Assembly: GCF_019097595.1 (NCBI RefSeq)
Contig: NC_080711.1
Location: forward strand, 8,833,928 to 8,897,927
Length of the DNA: 64,000 bases
Direction: 5' to 3'
DNA from: Hemibagrus wyckioides
Taxonomy: Eukaryota > Chordata > Actinopteri > Siluriformes > Bagridae
The position numbers were made by a program, and so were the translations under genes. A model generated the notes under the pieces. It was not told where the DNA came from. It searched no databases and saw nothing but the letters and a program-made list of their open reading frames with translations. Of this stretch, positions 1 through 13,080 are shown in pieces; positions within the stretch are counted from its first letter, which is position 1; each line of letters opens with the position of its first letter.

Positions 1-2815
<2,815 letters not shown>

Positions 2816-2817
<2 letters not shown>

Positions 2818-4449
2818 ATGCTGGTTCTTTTGTTTATGTAAGATGAATCTGAGTGTATGCTTCGCTTTAGCAGCTCTTCACACTAAGCATATCCTCAGCA
2901 GCAGTTAGACCGGATGATGTGATGGTGTGTAATGCTGTAGAGCTCTTTAATGATCTCATTTACTCTGAGTAAGACCCAGTCGGGTTTCTGGGTCTGCCCT
3001 GCAAGTTTTGCATTGTTAAAAGGGCGTTAAAATAAAGTATTGTCTCAGGAAGCTATTGTTAGCAGGTTGCTGTAATTGCTGATTTGGTACAACTTAGCAA
3101 TTTGCAGGTGTGCAGTTTCATTTTGTTGCTTTTCTTTTGTTTCTGTACTGTAAAACATTTTAATATCTCAGAGAGCAGGTGTGATCTGCTATACAGAGTC
3201 CTTTTGGTTCTATAATGCAGTATGACAAAGGTGGTGTACATGGATTTGTGTGTGTTTGTGTCATGCATAAAAGTCAGATTGCCCTGCTCCCAGTGCCTCA
3301 TTTCTCCAGAGACAGGCTTGCAGTGATATTGAGGAGTAAAAATAGAGATAGCGGTGAGCTGATGATATTTGCCCCGCCTGACATTACTGCGGGCCGTGTT
3401 TGCTCTCAGTCACGAGAGCATGAGCACTGAAACCGAGGGAGGATATTAAAAGAGAAGCATTTTGTACGAGCCTTTCTCAGCAAGCTTCCTGTTAACCCCC
3501 TTGTGCCATGTAAATACAGAGGAAGAGAAGGCATCAGGGTTTTTTTTTTTTTTTGAGAAGATGAGAAGAAGCCAGAAAGACAGATGGATGGAGGTAATCA
3601 GAGGTGTGGGCCAGGGATGAAGGAGGTCCTGAGAATGGAGAGGATTGTGTTGAGATGATGAAGTGATGGTGAACAAGGAGCATGGAAAGAGATATCGAAG
3701 TTCAAGGACTGATGAGACTGGTTAGAGGAACAGATGGAGGAACTCAGATGAAGGAAAATGGGGAGAAATGAGAAGAGGGACAATTCAATCTGTATCTCTA
3801 TTGGCTCCAGAGGGAAAAGGTTTAGTGCTGTATGAAAGATACAAGGGGGTGGTGGGGACCAGGGTGAAGAATGAGGGGGAAATGCATGAAGACAAAAGAG
3901 AATCTACAGCATGGACACTGGAACGATGAGAAGATTGGGTGTCATTGTTGGGGTTGACCAAAATCTATAGAATTCCATTACAGCTGTTTCATCTTCATAT
4001 GAAGAACGATGTGAATGCTGATCTCTTTCCTCTAAACTTTACCATTTTTCTACAAGTTATACTGACCTGGGATGTTAATAGCAAATGCTTGTTTACTGGC
4101 AAACTTTTTATAAAAATGAAGTTTAAAATGTAAAAATCATGCTGTTTTGGAGAGAGAACATTTCAGCAGTCGAGGCATCTTGTGGTGCTTGATGAACTGC
4201 CTGAATATTCTCCAAAGCACTGCATGAAAACAACCTGACGGGAACTTATTTTATATTCCGCAGTAATACAGCAGTTATTACACATCAACTAGTGGCTTTT
4301 AAATGCTGTTTCCTCAGTCGCTTTTGTGGGTAGTGTTAAATCTATCATGGATTCAGAAATAACCCTGATGCTCAAACGTGTAAGTTACACAAAAGCACCT
4401 GGTTATATAATTGCACTTGACTGGATACTGTTATAGAAAGCAAATGATC
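2816..4449. other. Gene-free stretch; purine-rich segment
   Basis: No convincing exon or recognised repeat was found. There is a poly-T run near 3540-3554. From about 3500 to 3940 the plus strand is strongly enriched in A and G, with many short GAGAT, GGAGA and GATGA words, somewhat like the minisatellite at 21 kb but not periodic. Short open frames in the complementary pyrimidine strand are composition artefacts. Confidence 0.4.
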
Positions 4450-4682
4450 ACACACACACACTCCGGTGACACAAAGATGACGATGGCTTCCCTTTTGAAT
4501 CTGGTTCCTTTCAAGGTTTCTTCTTCATATCGAGTTATTCCTTGCCGCTTGTCGCCTCTTCCCTGCTGATTAGGATTAAATATAAATTTCGATTCCGATG
4601 GTTTTAATTTTTATTCTGAATTTTAAAGCTGCTTTGAGACAATATCTATTATTAAAAGCGCTACAGAAGTCAGATTGAATCG
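4450..4682 (+). repeat. Dispersed fish repeat with 'gctgctttgagacaat' 3' segment (SINE-like)
   Basis: It begins with a CA-rich lead-in, then ggttcctttcaaggtttctt and ttattccttgccgc, and ends in gctgctttgagacaat, attaaaagcgctaca and ttgaat. The first half recurs at 24950-25130, and the 3' segment recurs inverted at 33566-33700, so it is repetitive inside this window. I recognise the phrase from many teleost genomes as a dispersed non-coding repeat. Its class is not certain; the tail resembles L2-related SINE tails. There is no reading frame. Confidence 0.75.
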
Positions 4683-5117
4683 TACTGAAGTAACAAGTAG
4701 AACTTTGGGACACTGGGAATGGGGACTAGTGGGAATTGTTACTAATTTTACGCTTTAAATACCACTGAAATACACCATGCTCATGTTTGGATCAATGCCA
4801 TAATGTAATTAGTTCAAGGATAAATCCATACCAAATCTACAAAATTAACTACGTAGTGTATATATATATGAACGTATATACGTAGTGTATATATATATAA
4901 GATTTTGAACTAATGAGATTTTTTATATTGACCGAGCGACAATCACAGACAATCAGAAACCAGGCCTGGAATTCCCAAACATACAATAACGCAAACAGGA
5001 AGGAAGCTATTGGCAAAAAAATTTGACCCTTCTGTGACCAGTAATAGATCTTTATGAATCCTACATACATTAAACCACTCGTTCTTGAGAAGTCATGTTA
5101 ACTAAAATCTGGGACTG

Positions 5118-5148
<31 letters not shown>

Positions 5149-6231
5149 TGGATATGTGGAAAACATAATAAAATAATCCCGGAGTTTGTTTGTAGAACTG
5201 TTTGGTAGTCAAAGTGTGATTTCTTCAACTGAGTAACTTCACTAAAGCAGAAAATGGACACCAAGTTCAGCGAGTGATCCATAACCATTAAAGTTCCTCA
5301 TTATACTCTCATTAGAGTGCGAGTGCTTGATAGAACTTCATTGGATTATTTGTAGTGTAGTAGTTAACCCCATTCCATCCATTCACCCCGGTAAGCTGTG
5401 TGGTCATTGCTGATATCCTGACACCACGTTTCGTTTCTAGCCAGGCACACAAGTGCTCTTAGTCTGAGTGAAGCAATGAGTTGAACATCTGCTGTAGCAC
5501 AGTGTCCAGGGTTTAGTGTTCTCTGAGCTTGTTCAGGTGTTCCTCAGTGGGCAGATGTGTGAAAGGATGTGCTGGAATAGGAATTTAGTGCAGGTTAACA
5601 TCTCGTGCCAAGATCTTGTCGGTGGATGCGACGCACGACTCAAGGGGGGAGAGTATTAATACAGCAGGATTTAGCTATGACTGAAGTGGGATTAAACTGG
5701 GAAGGGGCGTTCAGAAAGCCATCAATAAACATCTGAAGGATTGAGACTTGGCCCAAGAAACATCCCAGGGGAGTGTGCCAGAGATTAAGTTAAAACTCCG
5801 AGCGTTATAAATGATCACAATAGTAGAGCAGATGCTGTGCTCATCATGATTGCCTGCCTAACATTTAACAGTGATTTTTAAAAATTAATTTACCTTTTTT
5901 TATTTTAGATGGACGCTTCTAAATTTGCAGGAGGAATTGATGGAAAGAAGGACAGAGATGGAAAGTGAGGGATCGGTGTCCACGCCTTCCTGCGGTTGAA
6001 GGTCATCACTGACGTTCAGGGCTAAAAGCTGTTCATCTAGTCCCGTGCGTGCTAATAGAATTAGCGTGCCATCTGTTAGCATGTGGTGTGCCAGCGCGGA
6101 ACCCCTGCTAATTATGACACAATATCGAGAGCAAATGGCAGCCGTCTTCTTAATATCTCCCTCAGCACATGCATCAGGAACGCTGAGTGGCTACCAATAA
6201 CGGCAACGATACTGAAAGAGAGAGATAAATG
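4683..6231. other. Gene-free stretch with TA and CA microsatellites
   Basis: No gene was recognised. Positions 4856-4902 are an imperfect TA array with two near-copies of 'acgtagtgtatatatat', so it contains a short local duplication. Positions 5117-5146 are a CA repeat. The rest is unique-looking DNA without splice-flanked open frames that I can defend. Confidence 0.4.
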
Positions 6232-7079
6232 CGGTACAGTTCACCTGCCCATTTATGCAGTTATCTAATCGGCCAATCATGTGGAAGAAGCATAATGCAT
6301 AACATCATATAGATACAGATCAAGAGCTTCGGGTAATGTACACACCAAACATCAGTATGGGGGAAAGGTGTGATCTCGGTGACTTTGGCTGTTGGTACCA
6401 GATGGACTGGTTTGAGTATTTGAGAAACTGCTGATCTGCTGGAATTTACACAGAATGGTGCTTAAGAAAAATGTGGAGGTTCTGCAGGCTGAAACATCTT
6501 GTAGGTGAGAGAGTTCAGGGCAGAATGATCAGCCTGGTTGGAACTGACAGGAAGTCTATAGTAACTCAAATAATCACTCTTTACAAATGTGGTGAGCAGA
6601 AAAACATCTCAGAACACACAAATCATCAAAACCTGAGCTGGATGGGTTACAACAGCGGACGAGCACATCAGGTTCAGTTTGGGTGACAGGAGTGGAACCT
6701 GATGTGCTCTTTTGCTGTTGTAGTACATGTTAAGATTTGAGGTTTTGTGTGTGCTGAGATGCTTTTTCCGCTCACCACAGGTGTACAGAGTGATTATTTG
6801 AGTTACTATAGACTTCCTGTCAGCTCAGACCAGTCTGATTTATTCTGCTCTCTCAAGCCTCAGCTCACAGGATGTTTTTAGTTTTTCGCACCATTCTGTA
6901 TAAACTCTACAGTTTCTGAAATCCAACTCCAACAACCATTCCACAGTTAAAGTCACAGAGATCACACCCTTCATTCATTCTGTTGTTTGATGTGAAGCTC
7001 TTGATCTGTGTCTGCATGATTTGCTGCTGCCACATGACTGAATGATTAGATACCTGAGCAGGCGTTCCTATTATAGTGG
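6232..7079. mobile_element. Palindromic (foldback) Tc1-derived element
   Basis: Two long arms are inverted copies of each other. The left arm runs from the ttatctaatcggccaatcat region through 'actcaaataatcactcttta' and 'tacaacagcggacgagc'. The right arm repeats the same text in reverse complement, back to cctgagcaggcgttcctatt. The centre is sharp: a 27-bp arm at 6648-6674, a 21-bp loop at 6675-6695 and the matching arm at 6696-6722. The arm text matches a common teleost Tc1-like family whose ends read like 'ctttattaggaacacctgta' and whose interior encodes a transposase, here reduced to fragments. The element looks like two opposed 5' parts joined head to head. Related pieces lie at 8253-8401 with 10109-10380, and at 31340-31590. 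Confidence 0.85.
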
Positions 7080-7892
7080 ACAGATGAGTGCATGCATGTA
7101 TGGGTCACGGGGAATCCAGGACAAACAAATCCGAAAAGAGATATAGAGGATAAGGTGAGCATGGAGATAAAGGGAGTGGAAGACGCAGAATGACAGGTGG
7201 GGAGATGAAAGAAAAGGAAAGCGTTGCAGGAATAAGGGAGCGATAAATAAAAGAAGGGGAAAAAAGACAGGAAACAAGCAGCGCTGAGTGACGGGGTAAT
7301 GGAATGCATTTCAAAGCTGGGGAAGAATTAAGAAATGTACCGGGGAAAGTGTGTAGAAAACAGCAAGAGATTTTTTTTTTTATTATTTTAGCTGGCAGCA
7401 GTCATAGGCCTCCACTTCCCCAATCAAGCAGCATGTCTTGTAAGCATAAATTTCACTAAAGTGCACAAACATGTTTAGTGGCTTAGTCATGTTGCCAGGC
7501 GACAGTTGCCGGGGACGGCAGGGCTCTTCGTGCCAGCGAGAAAAGCTTTTGAACAGAACGGCCTGCAGTCTGCTTCTCTGACCACCGTGCAAAGGTCGAC
7601 TTTCTAAGGGAAATAAGTTTCACTTTATAACTTTTTAAACACAGATTTTCCACTCGGCTTTATTTTTTTTGATTTGGCAACTGGCCCAAGACTTTTGTGT
7701 CAAGCTTATTTTGGCTGGATATCTGTGTTGGCCTGAATACTGAGAATCATGGGTTGCCATCCATCTCATCCCATCCTTATTGTGAGTGAGCTCTTGACAG
7801 CACTTCTGAATGGATAGAGGTCGGGTGCCTCGGCAGTGAAGAAAAATCTGAAATGAAATAATATTATTATTATTATTATTATTATTTTTAGC
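7080..7892. other. Gene-free stretch with ATT microsatellite
   Basis: No gene was recognised. The 7130-7270 part is purine-rich, which explains three overlapping short open frames on the complementary strand. An ATT trinucleotide array lies at about 7858-7887. Confidence 0.4.
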
Positions 7893-8086
7893 TCAGGGAT
7901 TTCACACTCATTCATGTTAGACCTGAACTGCAGAGATTAGTGTTCTAACTCATTTAACACATCTGATTCAGCATCTAAGCTAATTAGGCCTTGGGGGCCG
8001 AATCTGGTGTGTTAGAGGAGGGAAAGCACACATCTCTGAAGGGCGGTGACCATCCACGACTGGTCTTTCCGGATCAGGGATCTCAT
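7893..8086. mobile_element. hAT-like MITE relic
   Basis: The stretch has a rough inverted symmetry: 'cacatctgattcagc' near 7961 mirrors 'gaatctggtgtgt' near 8000, and 'agctcagggattt' at the left mirrors 'ggatcagggatct' at the right only loosely. The order of words (ctgcag, acacatctgattcag, taattagg, ctggtgtgtt, gggaaa) is the layout of a family of short hAT-type MITEs common in teleosts. It is non-coding and decayed, so the exact ends are uncertain. Confidence 0.5.
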
Positions 8087-8252
8087 CTTATTCTCGCACA
8101 GTTGAACAACCGAAGATTAGACACACGCTGCTTGTTCTTTCTTTTTTTTTTTCCCCCAGTATTTGATGAGCTTGTGTCCACTGTAGCCTCGGATTCTTGG
8201 CTTGTTTGAAAGAAAGCTTAAGAGAACAGCACTCGAATAAACTTTCTTTAAA

Positions 8253-8401
8253 ATCGTAGTGAGCAGAAAGGCATCTCAAAATGTATACCATATAAAACCT
8301 TGGGTTACAACAGCAGAAGGTTTAGTTTCAGTGAGTCTTTGCCCGTGTTAGCCTCAGACTCTTGTTCCTGGATGACTGCAAGGGAACCTGATGTGGTCTT
8401 C
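8253..8401 (+). mobile_element. Left part of foldback Tc1-derived element, split by LINE
   Basis: The words gtgagcagaaaggcatctca and gggttacaacagcagaagg match the central part of the left arm of the element at 6232-7079. The sequence continues past that element's centre to 'gaacctgatgtggtcttc' and then stops where LINE sequence begins. The rest of the same element resumes at 10109. Confidence 0.75.
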
Positions 8402-8611
8402 AAATTTAAATTGAAATTTTATTTGTCACATACATTTACATACACAGTACGACATGCAGTGAAATGTTTTTTCACGACTGTCCGGCATGTAAACATTTAT
8501 AAAAAGTATGTGAGAAAGAGATCCATAAAAAATAAAGAGGAAAATAAAGCTAGAGTATCTTAAAAGTATAAAAATAGAAAATAAAGTAAAATAAAAAAAT
8601 AAAAATATGAA

Positions 8612-8700
8612 AATATAGGTGTAAGTATATATATATGTATATATATGTATATATGTGTGTGTATATATATATATACATACAGTATATACTAAACAAAGTG
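8612..8700. repeat. TA/TG microsatellite in the LINE 3' UTR
   Basis: An imperfect run of TATATG, TGTGTG and TATATA words lies between the A-rich part of the LINE 3' UTR and its continuation. It produces several spurious Ile/Tyr/His-rich open frames on the minus strand. Confidence 0.8.
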
Positions 8701-8932
8701 GTATATACACATATATACGCATAAATGCAGACATGAATGTGATGGGATGTATGTGTATATGGCATATATTGAGGTGATCCAGTGTTTATCATTAAAGTGT
8801 CCATGTGCTGGAATAATTGTATAAAGTGACTTGTGCCAGTCCAGTGTCAAAGTGTCAGTTTGTGCAAATGTGCGAGGTTGTGCAAAGTGATGAAAAGTGG
8901 TGAAAAAAAAGCAGAGAGTCCCCGTATCTGTA

Positions 8933-10099
8933 TCAGGTTCTAGGTGTTTCCTGGTTCAGACTCCGAATGGCCTGCGGGAAGAAGCTCCTCCTCATTCTCT
9001 CTGTGTTTGCCTTCATGGAGCGGAAGTGCTTCCCTGAACGCAACAGAGAAAAGAGTCCATTGTTGGGATGGCTGAGGTCCTTCACAATCTTCCTGGCTCT
9101 GATCCGGCACCGCTTGCTGTAGATGTCCTGCACGTCAGGGAGCTCGGTGTGGATGGTACGTTCAGCTGAACGCACTACTCTCTGGAGGGCACGCCTGTCC
9201 TGCATGGTGCTGTTCCCAAACCAGGAAGTGATGCTACCCGTCAGGACGCTCTCAATGGTGCAAGTGTAAAAAGTCTTTAGCACCTGAGAGGGAAGTTTAA
9301 AGTCCATAAAGCATCTCAGGTGGTATAGACGCTGCCGGGCCTTCTTCATCAGGGTGTTGGTATGACAGGACCAAGTCAAGTCCTGCGTGATGTGAACACC
9401 TAGGTACCGGAAGCTGTCCACTCTCTCCACTGGGGTTCCACTCATCATGGTCGGTTGGTATGACCGCTCCTGCTTTGTTCTGAAGTCCACAATTAACTCC
9501 TTAGTCTTGCTGATGTTCAGGAGTAGGTTGTTCAACTGGCACCAGCTCTCCAGGTGTTTAATCTCCCGTAGGTAGGCCGTCTCGTCGTTGTTTGAGATCA
9601 GGCCCAATACAACAGTGTCATCAGCAAACTTGATGGTGGTGGAGTTGGAAGTGGCCACACAGTCATAAGTGTACAGTGAGTACAGCAGAGGGCTCAGAAC
9701 ACAACCTTGAGGAGCTCCAGTGCTGAGGGTGATGGAGGATGAGGTGTGTTTGCCCATCCATATGGCTTGTGGTCTGTCTGTCAGGAAGTTGGAAATCCAC
9801 TGGCACAGGTGTGCTGAGACCTAGGACCTCCAACTTGGAGGTGAGCATGGAAGGAATTATGGTATTGAACGCTGAACTGTAGTCCACAAACAGCATTTTT
9901 ACATAATTCCCTTTTCTGAAGTCCAGGTGGCTTGTTGTTGTGTGAAGGAGGTGTGAAATGGCGTCCTCAGTGGAGCGGTTTTGCCTGTACGCAAACTGTA
10001 GCGGATCCAGTGTGTCCGGTAGTGATGCAGTGATGAAGTCTCTCAAAGCACTTCATCACTACTGATGTCAGGGCTACAGGGCGGTAGTCGTTGAGGCAA
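8933..10099 (-). pseudogene. LINE reverse transcriptase fragment, frameshifted
   Basis: Reading the minus strand from 10099, the sense begins with LNDYRPVALTS, then [15 protein letters not shown], then [12 protein letters not shown] (motif A, with its Asp), then a change of frame near 9800. It goes on with [18 protein letters not shown] (motif B), FADDT (motif C; the FADD codons lie at 9617-9628) and a long C-terminal region ending RSLNQETPRT just before the stop at 8933. A second interruption precedes the frame that begins at 10046. The catalytic Asp residues are still present. The N-terminal endonuclease and the start of the RT are missing because of 5' truncation, so this cannot produce a working protein. 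Age looks moderate: one or two frameshifts but otherwise well kept motifs. Confidence 0.88.
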
Positions 10100-10108
10100 G
10101 TGGTCTTC

Positions 10109-10380
10109 TGCTCAGGTTTTGATGTGTTGTGTGTTCTGAGATACTTTTCTGTTCACCATGGTTGTAAACAGTGTTTATTTGGGTTACTATATCCTTCCGT
10201 TCAGTTTAAACCAGTCTGTCCATTCTGCTCTGACTTCTCTCATTAACAAGCTGTTCCTGACCAAGAGTTTTTCCTATTCTGATGCTCGATGTGAACATCT
10301 TTTGTGCTGTGACTGGCTGACTGGATAAATGCATTCATTATCAAGTGTACCAGGGTTTCAATTAATGTGCCCAGTGACTG
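10109..10380 (-). mobile_element. Right part of foldback Tc1-derived element, split by LINE
   Basis: The words 'gttttgatgtgttgtgtg', 'ttctgagatacttttctg', 'gttcaccatggttgtaaa' and ccagtctgtccattctgctc correspond, in inverted order, to the right arm of the 6232-7079 element. The far end 'gataaatgcattcattatca' matches the outer part of that family. Together with 8253-8401 it makes a foldback element opened by the LINE insertion. Confidence 0.75.
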
Positions 10381-11074
10381 TGTTACACTGAGAAAGATGG
10401 GCGCTAACAGCTACCTTGCGTTTTAATTAAGGATGTATTTTCTGTTTCTAATTTCTTTGTCCATGCACAAATGAGAAAAGAGTTAGAGAGAGCTAGAACT
10501 AGATGGATCAAGATAGTGACTGGCTGGTGATGTATGTATTTGAATGTATTTATTTCTGTTTTGGCTGAACTGAAATTTTTGGCTCTACTGAAATTCTACA
10601 CATTTTGAATTTTACACTATTCTCACAGTCTGATTCCGGACAGACTTTACACCCTGACCTACAGATGAGCTTACATTCAGCCGGGTCTCTGTACTCCACC
10701 GCACTGTGGAAAGCCCCTGTATCGTTCGCCGGGTCGACTTGTTAACTTCGCAGTTCTATTTATCAGGAAATTTGGCGCACAATATCATTTCCTCTCCCTC
10801 TCTATGGCTTCATGTAGACAGTGAAAAAAACCTGATTTCTGACAGCACCACTTTCATGGTTGTACTGTAGTGAATTGGATTAAAACGACAGAAAGGTGAA
10901 AGCCATGTCTCGAAAATCAGCTACCACTGGAACGAATCCTGAAAAAGCAGCAGCATTTTTTCCACTCTTTCTGACCATTTGATTTGATTGGGCAATCCCC
11001 CCTTGAGCTTGAGGGCCTATCTGACAGCATGCGAGGCCTTAGCCGTCCATCAGATGCCTGTCTGTAATTTGTGA
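10381..11074. other. Gene-free stretch
   Basis: Unique-looking DNA. I see no repeat family, splice-bounded frame or RNA gene. Confidence 0.35.
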
Positions 11075-11335
11075 TTACAGCACACACGAAGGAGGTGGCA
11101 GAGATTAATTCAATCCAGCGCTTGAATCTGTTTGCCTGCATTTGCATATTAATGAGAAATTTTATGGATTTTTTTTTTCCAGTCCCTTCTTTTTCTTCAG
11201 CAGGTCGGAAAAGCAGAAGACGGATTTAAAAGTGAGCGTGAAGGGAAAAAAAGTGATATTTACAGCACTTGCGTCTGGCGATTTGAGGTCAGTGTCTGCT
11301 TGCGCATGGATTTGCATAAATTTGCATCAGCAATG
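11075..11335. promoter_or_regulatory. Candidate non-coding regulatory element with octamer cluster
   Basis: Three exact POU-octamer words, atttgcat, occur at 11140, 11310 and 11320. The last two are spaced exactly 10 bp start to start, one helical turn. The first is followed directly by attaatga, a homeodomain-type word, and a similar 'gagattaattcaa' lies at 11101-11113. Clusters of octamer and TAAT motifs are common in developmental enhancers of vertebrates. Function is inference; conservation cannot be judged from one sequence. The short open frames that overlap it show no recognisable domain. Confidence 0.35.
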
Positions 11336-12660
11336 AAGCTAGGTGCACAAGGCACTTATTGTCTGACTCCTATGTTCATTTACTCTCTTATAAGAGAGTG
11401 TGTGTGAGACAGAGCCGTAGACAGAGAAATTATAGAGTTGAAGGGATGCTTTGAAGGAAGCAGGGTGAGTGAGCACTTATTTAGGAGATACACCTGTAAT
11501 TTTGCTTTGACAGGAGTAAATAACACCAGAGCTAGGAGTTAACACACACTCTCACTTGTTAATACACGTCTTGCTCACTTAAGCTCACTTATACCACAGC
11601 GCTGCTGAGTTCTTCAGTCTCATTTTCTATAACAGCAGCTCTGACAAATAACAGGTTTATTTAATGATAATGTTACTGATACGTTAGCATTTCTATAGTA
11701 ACTGCTCATTTACATGGACTTGTATGACATATGCAAAAGTCTAATAATGGACTTTAGGACAAAGAATAGTGTCATTTTTTTATTTATTTATTTTTTAATG
11801 GAAAAGCTTTGTTTAGTTAAGATTCATGGAAGGAGTCTCCCGTTGCAGCAAACATGTAAAGCTTTAACTTTAAGTTCTCCAACACAGGAGAGAGTGAGGG
11901 TTTTGCAGTTTCTAATTAGTAGCAAGCTGCGTTTTATTTCATCACAAAAACTTGAAGAAAATCAACAACTTTGGCGTGATAAAAGTCAGGCCTCTCCATG
12001 TCAAGCTGCATCACACTCCCCTGTTGTTGATTATTTCCTACACCAGCACACCCCCAAGTGTTATATTCCCTACTTCATAGAATATACTCCATTAATAAAC
12101 CATTAAACCACTTAAAGCATTAGTGTAGGACCAACTGTAAGTCCACTAGGATATAGAATAGCGAAGGGACATATTCGTTTCTTTCCAGAATGCCCTCTAG
12201 CACCTGAAGTGTGTAGAGGTTTTTAAGAAAGGCTTAAGTTTGACCAGTTTCCTGCTTCCTCGTGTTTTTCTCCTCTCTCTTTCGGCAGGAGTCCTGTTCC
12301 GTTCTGTACCGTGTGTGCGTGTGTGTGTATGAAATGTGTCAGTACAGTGTGGTGTGTGATGGGTGGTGGTGTGTAGCAGTCACGCTTGTATGCCACCCTG
12401 CTTTATGAGTGCCTGTGCAGGGGCCGTTAAGTGGCTGCACTCTTTTGTAAAGGTTGTCTGCCTCTTAAATGCTGTCAACTTTATTAATGTCTCTTTCCCT
12501 CTACTTGCTCGCTTCTGGGCCCGGATTCAATTCTGCTCCCTGGCGCTTGCTGTTTATGAAGAAGTGAGAGAGAGGGAAGAGAGTGGAGGGAGAAGAGGGA
12601 AGATAGAGAGGAGGGTTGCAGGGTGAGATGATAAAGAAAATTAATGTCCTATCACTGTAC
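11336..12660. other. Gene-free stretch with an unassigned 130-codon frame
   Basis: The longest open frame, 11714-12106 on the plus strand, has an N-terminal hydrophobic run (IFLFIYFL) but otherwise no motif I recognise. Nothing suggests splicing into or out of it. I treat it as chance. A short TG-rich run lies near 12311-12328. Confidence 0.35.
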
Positions 12661-13080
12661 ACACACACACATGCAGAGCGCGGCTATTTAGCGAGTCGGG
12701 AGACAGCGGCGGAGGTTGTAAAATGGCCTCGTGGCCCGAGCAAGACCACAAATCACCACGACGTCGAGGACACACGATGAAATGGAGCTGTCAGTCAAAG
12801 CGACAGGGAGGGGAATAAGAAGAGCCATGTGTTTCTGCCTGTGACTGTCTTAAGCCTGGCTCCGTGCAGCATTTTAACTGCAGACTCAACCTTCAGATTG
12901 CTGAGAGCAGCAGTGTGTCACTATCCTGCTGCACCGACTCGCCGATCTAATGAGCTCCGGCGGTGAACTCGTTACATGCATCTACTCGCCATGCCATGTT
13001 CCATCGCTGATATGTTTGTCATGCTAGTTGTCTTATCATCATTCATGCCAGTACATAATGAAGAAGTCTTACCTTGATAG
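12661..13080. promoter_or_regulatory. CpG-dense block, possible regulatory element
   Basis: CpG dinucleotides crowd at 12679-12810 (for example gagcgcggc, 'gagtcgggag', 'agcggcggagg', 'cacgacgtcgagg') and again at 12938-12990, in a window where CpG is otherwise scarce. CpG density in methylated vertebrate genomes usually marks CpG islands, conserved elements or young transposons. No TIR, SINE box or long frame explains this block. It could be an enhancer, an unannotated first exon or promoter, or an old insertion. Confidence 0.25.

Larger units (their letters stand above)
8402..10099 (-). mobile_element. 5'-truncated L2/CR1/Rex-type LINE retrotransposon
   Basis: The minus strand encodes the middle and C-terminal part of a reverse transcriptase, followed by a 3' UTR whose sense end is 'atgtgacaaataaaattt'. 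The element is cut off inside the RT domain at 10099. It is flanked by a 9-bp direct repeat, gtggtcttc, at 8393-8401 and 10100-10108, as expected of a target-site duplication from target-primed reverse transcription. It lies inside an older foldback element. The 3' UTR contains an A-rich stretch and a TA microsatellite at about 8620-8696. Without a database search I place it only in the L2/CR1/Rex group of non-LTR elements common in fish. Confidence 0.88.

Noticed and set aside
8426..8804. Tyr/Ile/His-rich minus-strand frames
   Set aside because: They are translations of the TA/TG microsatellite in the LINE 3' UTR.
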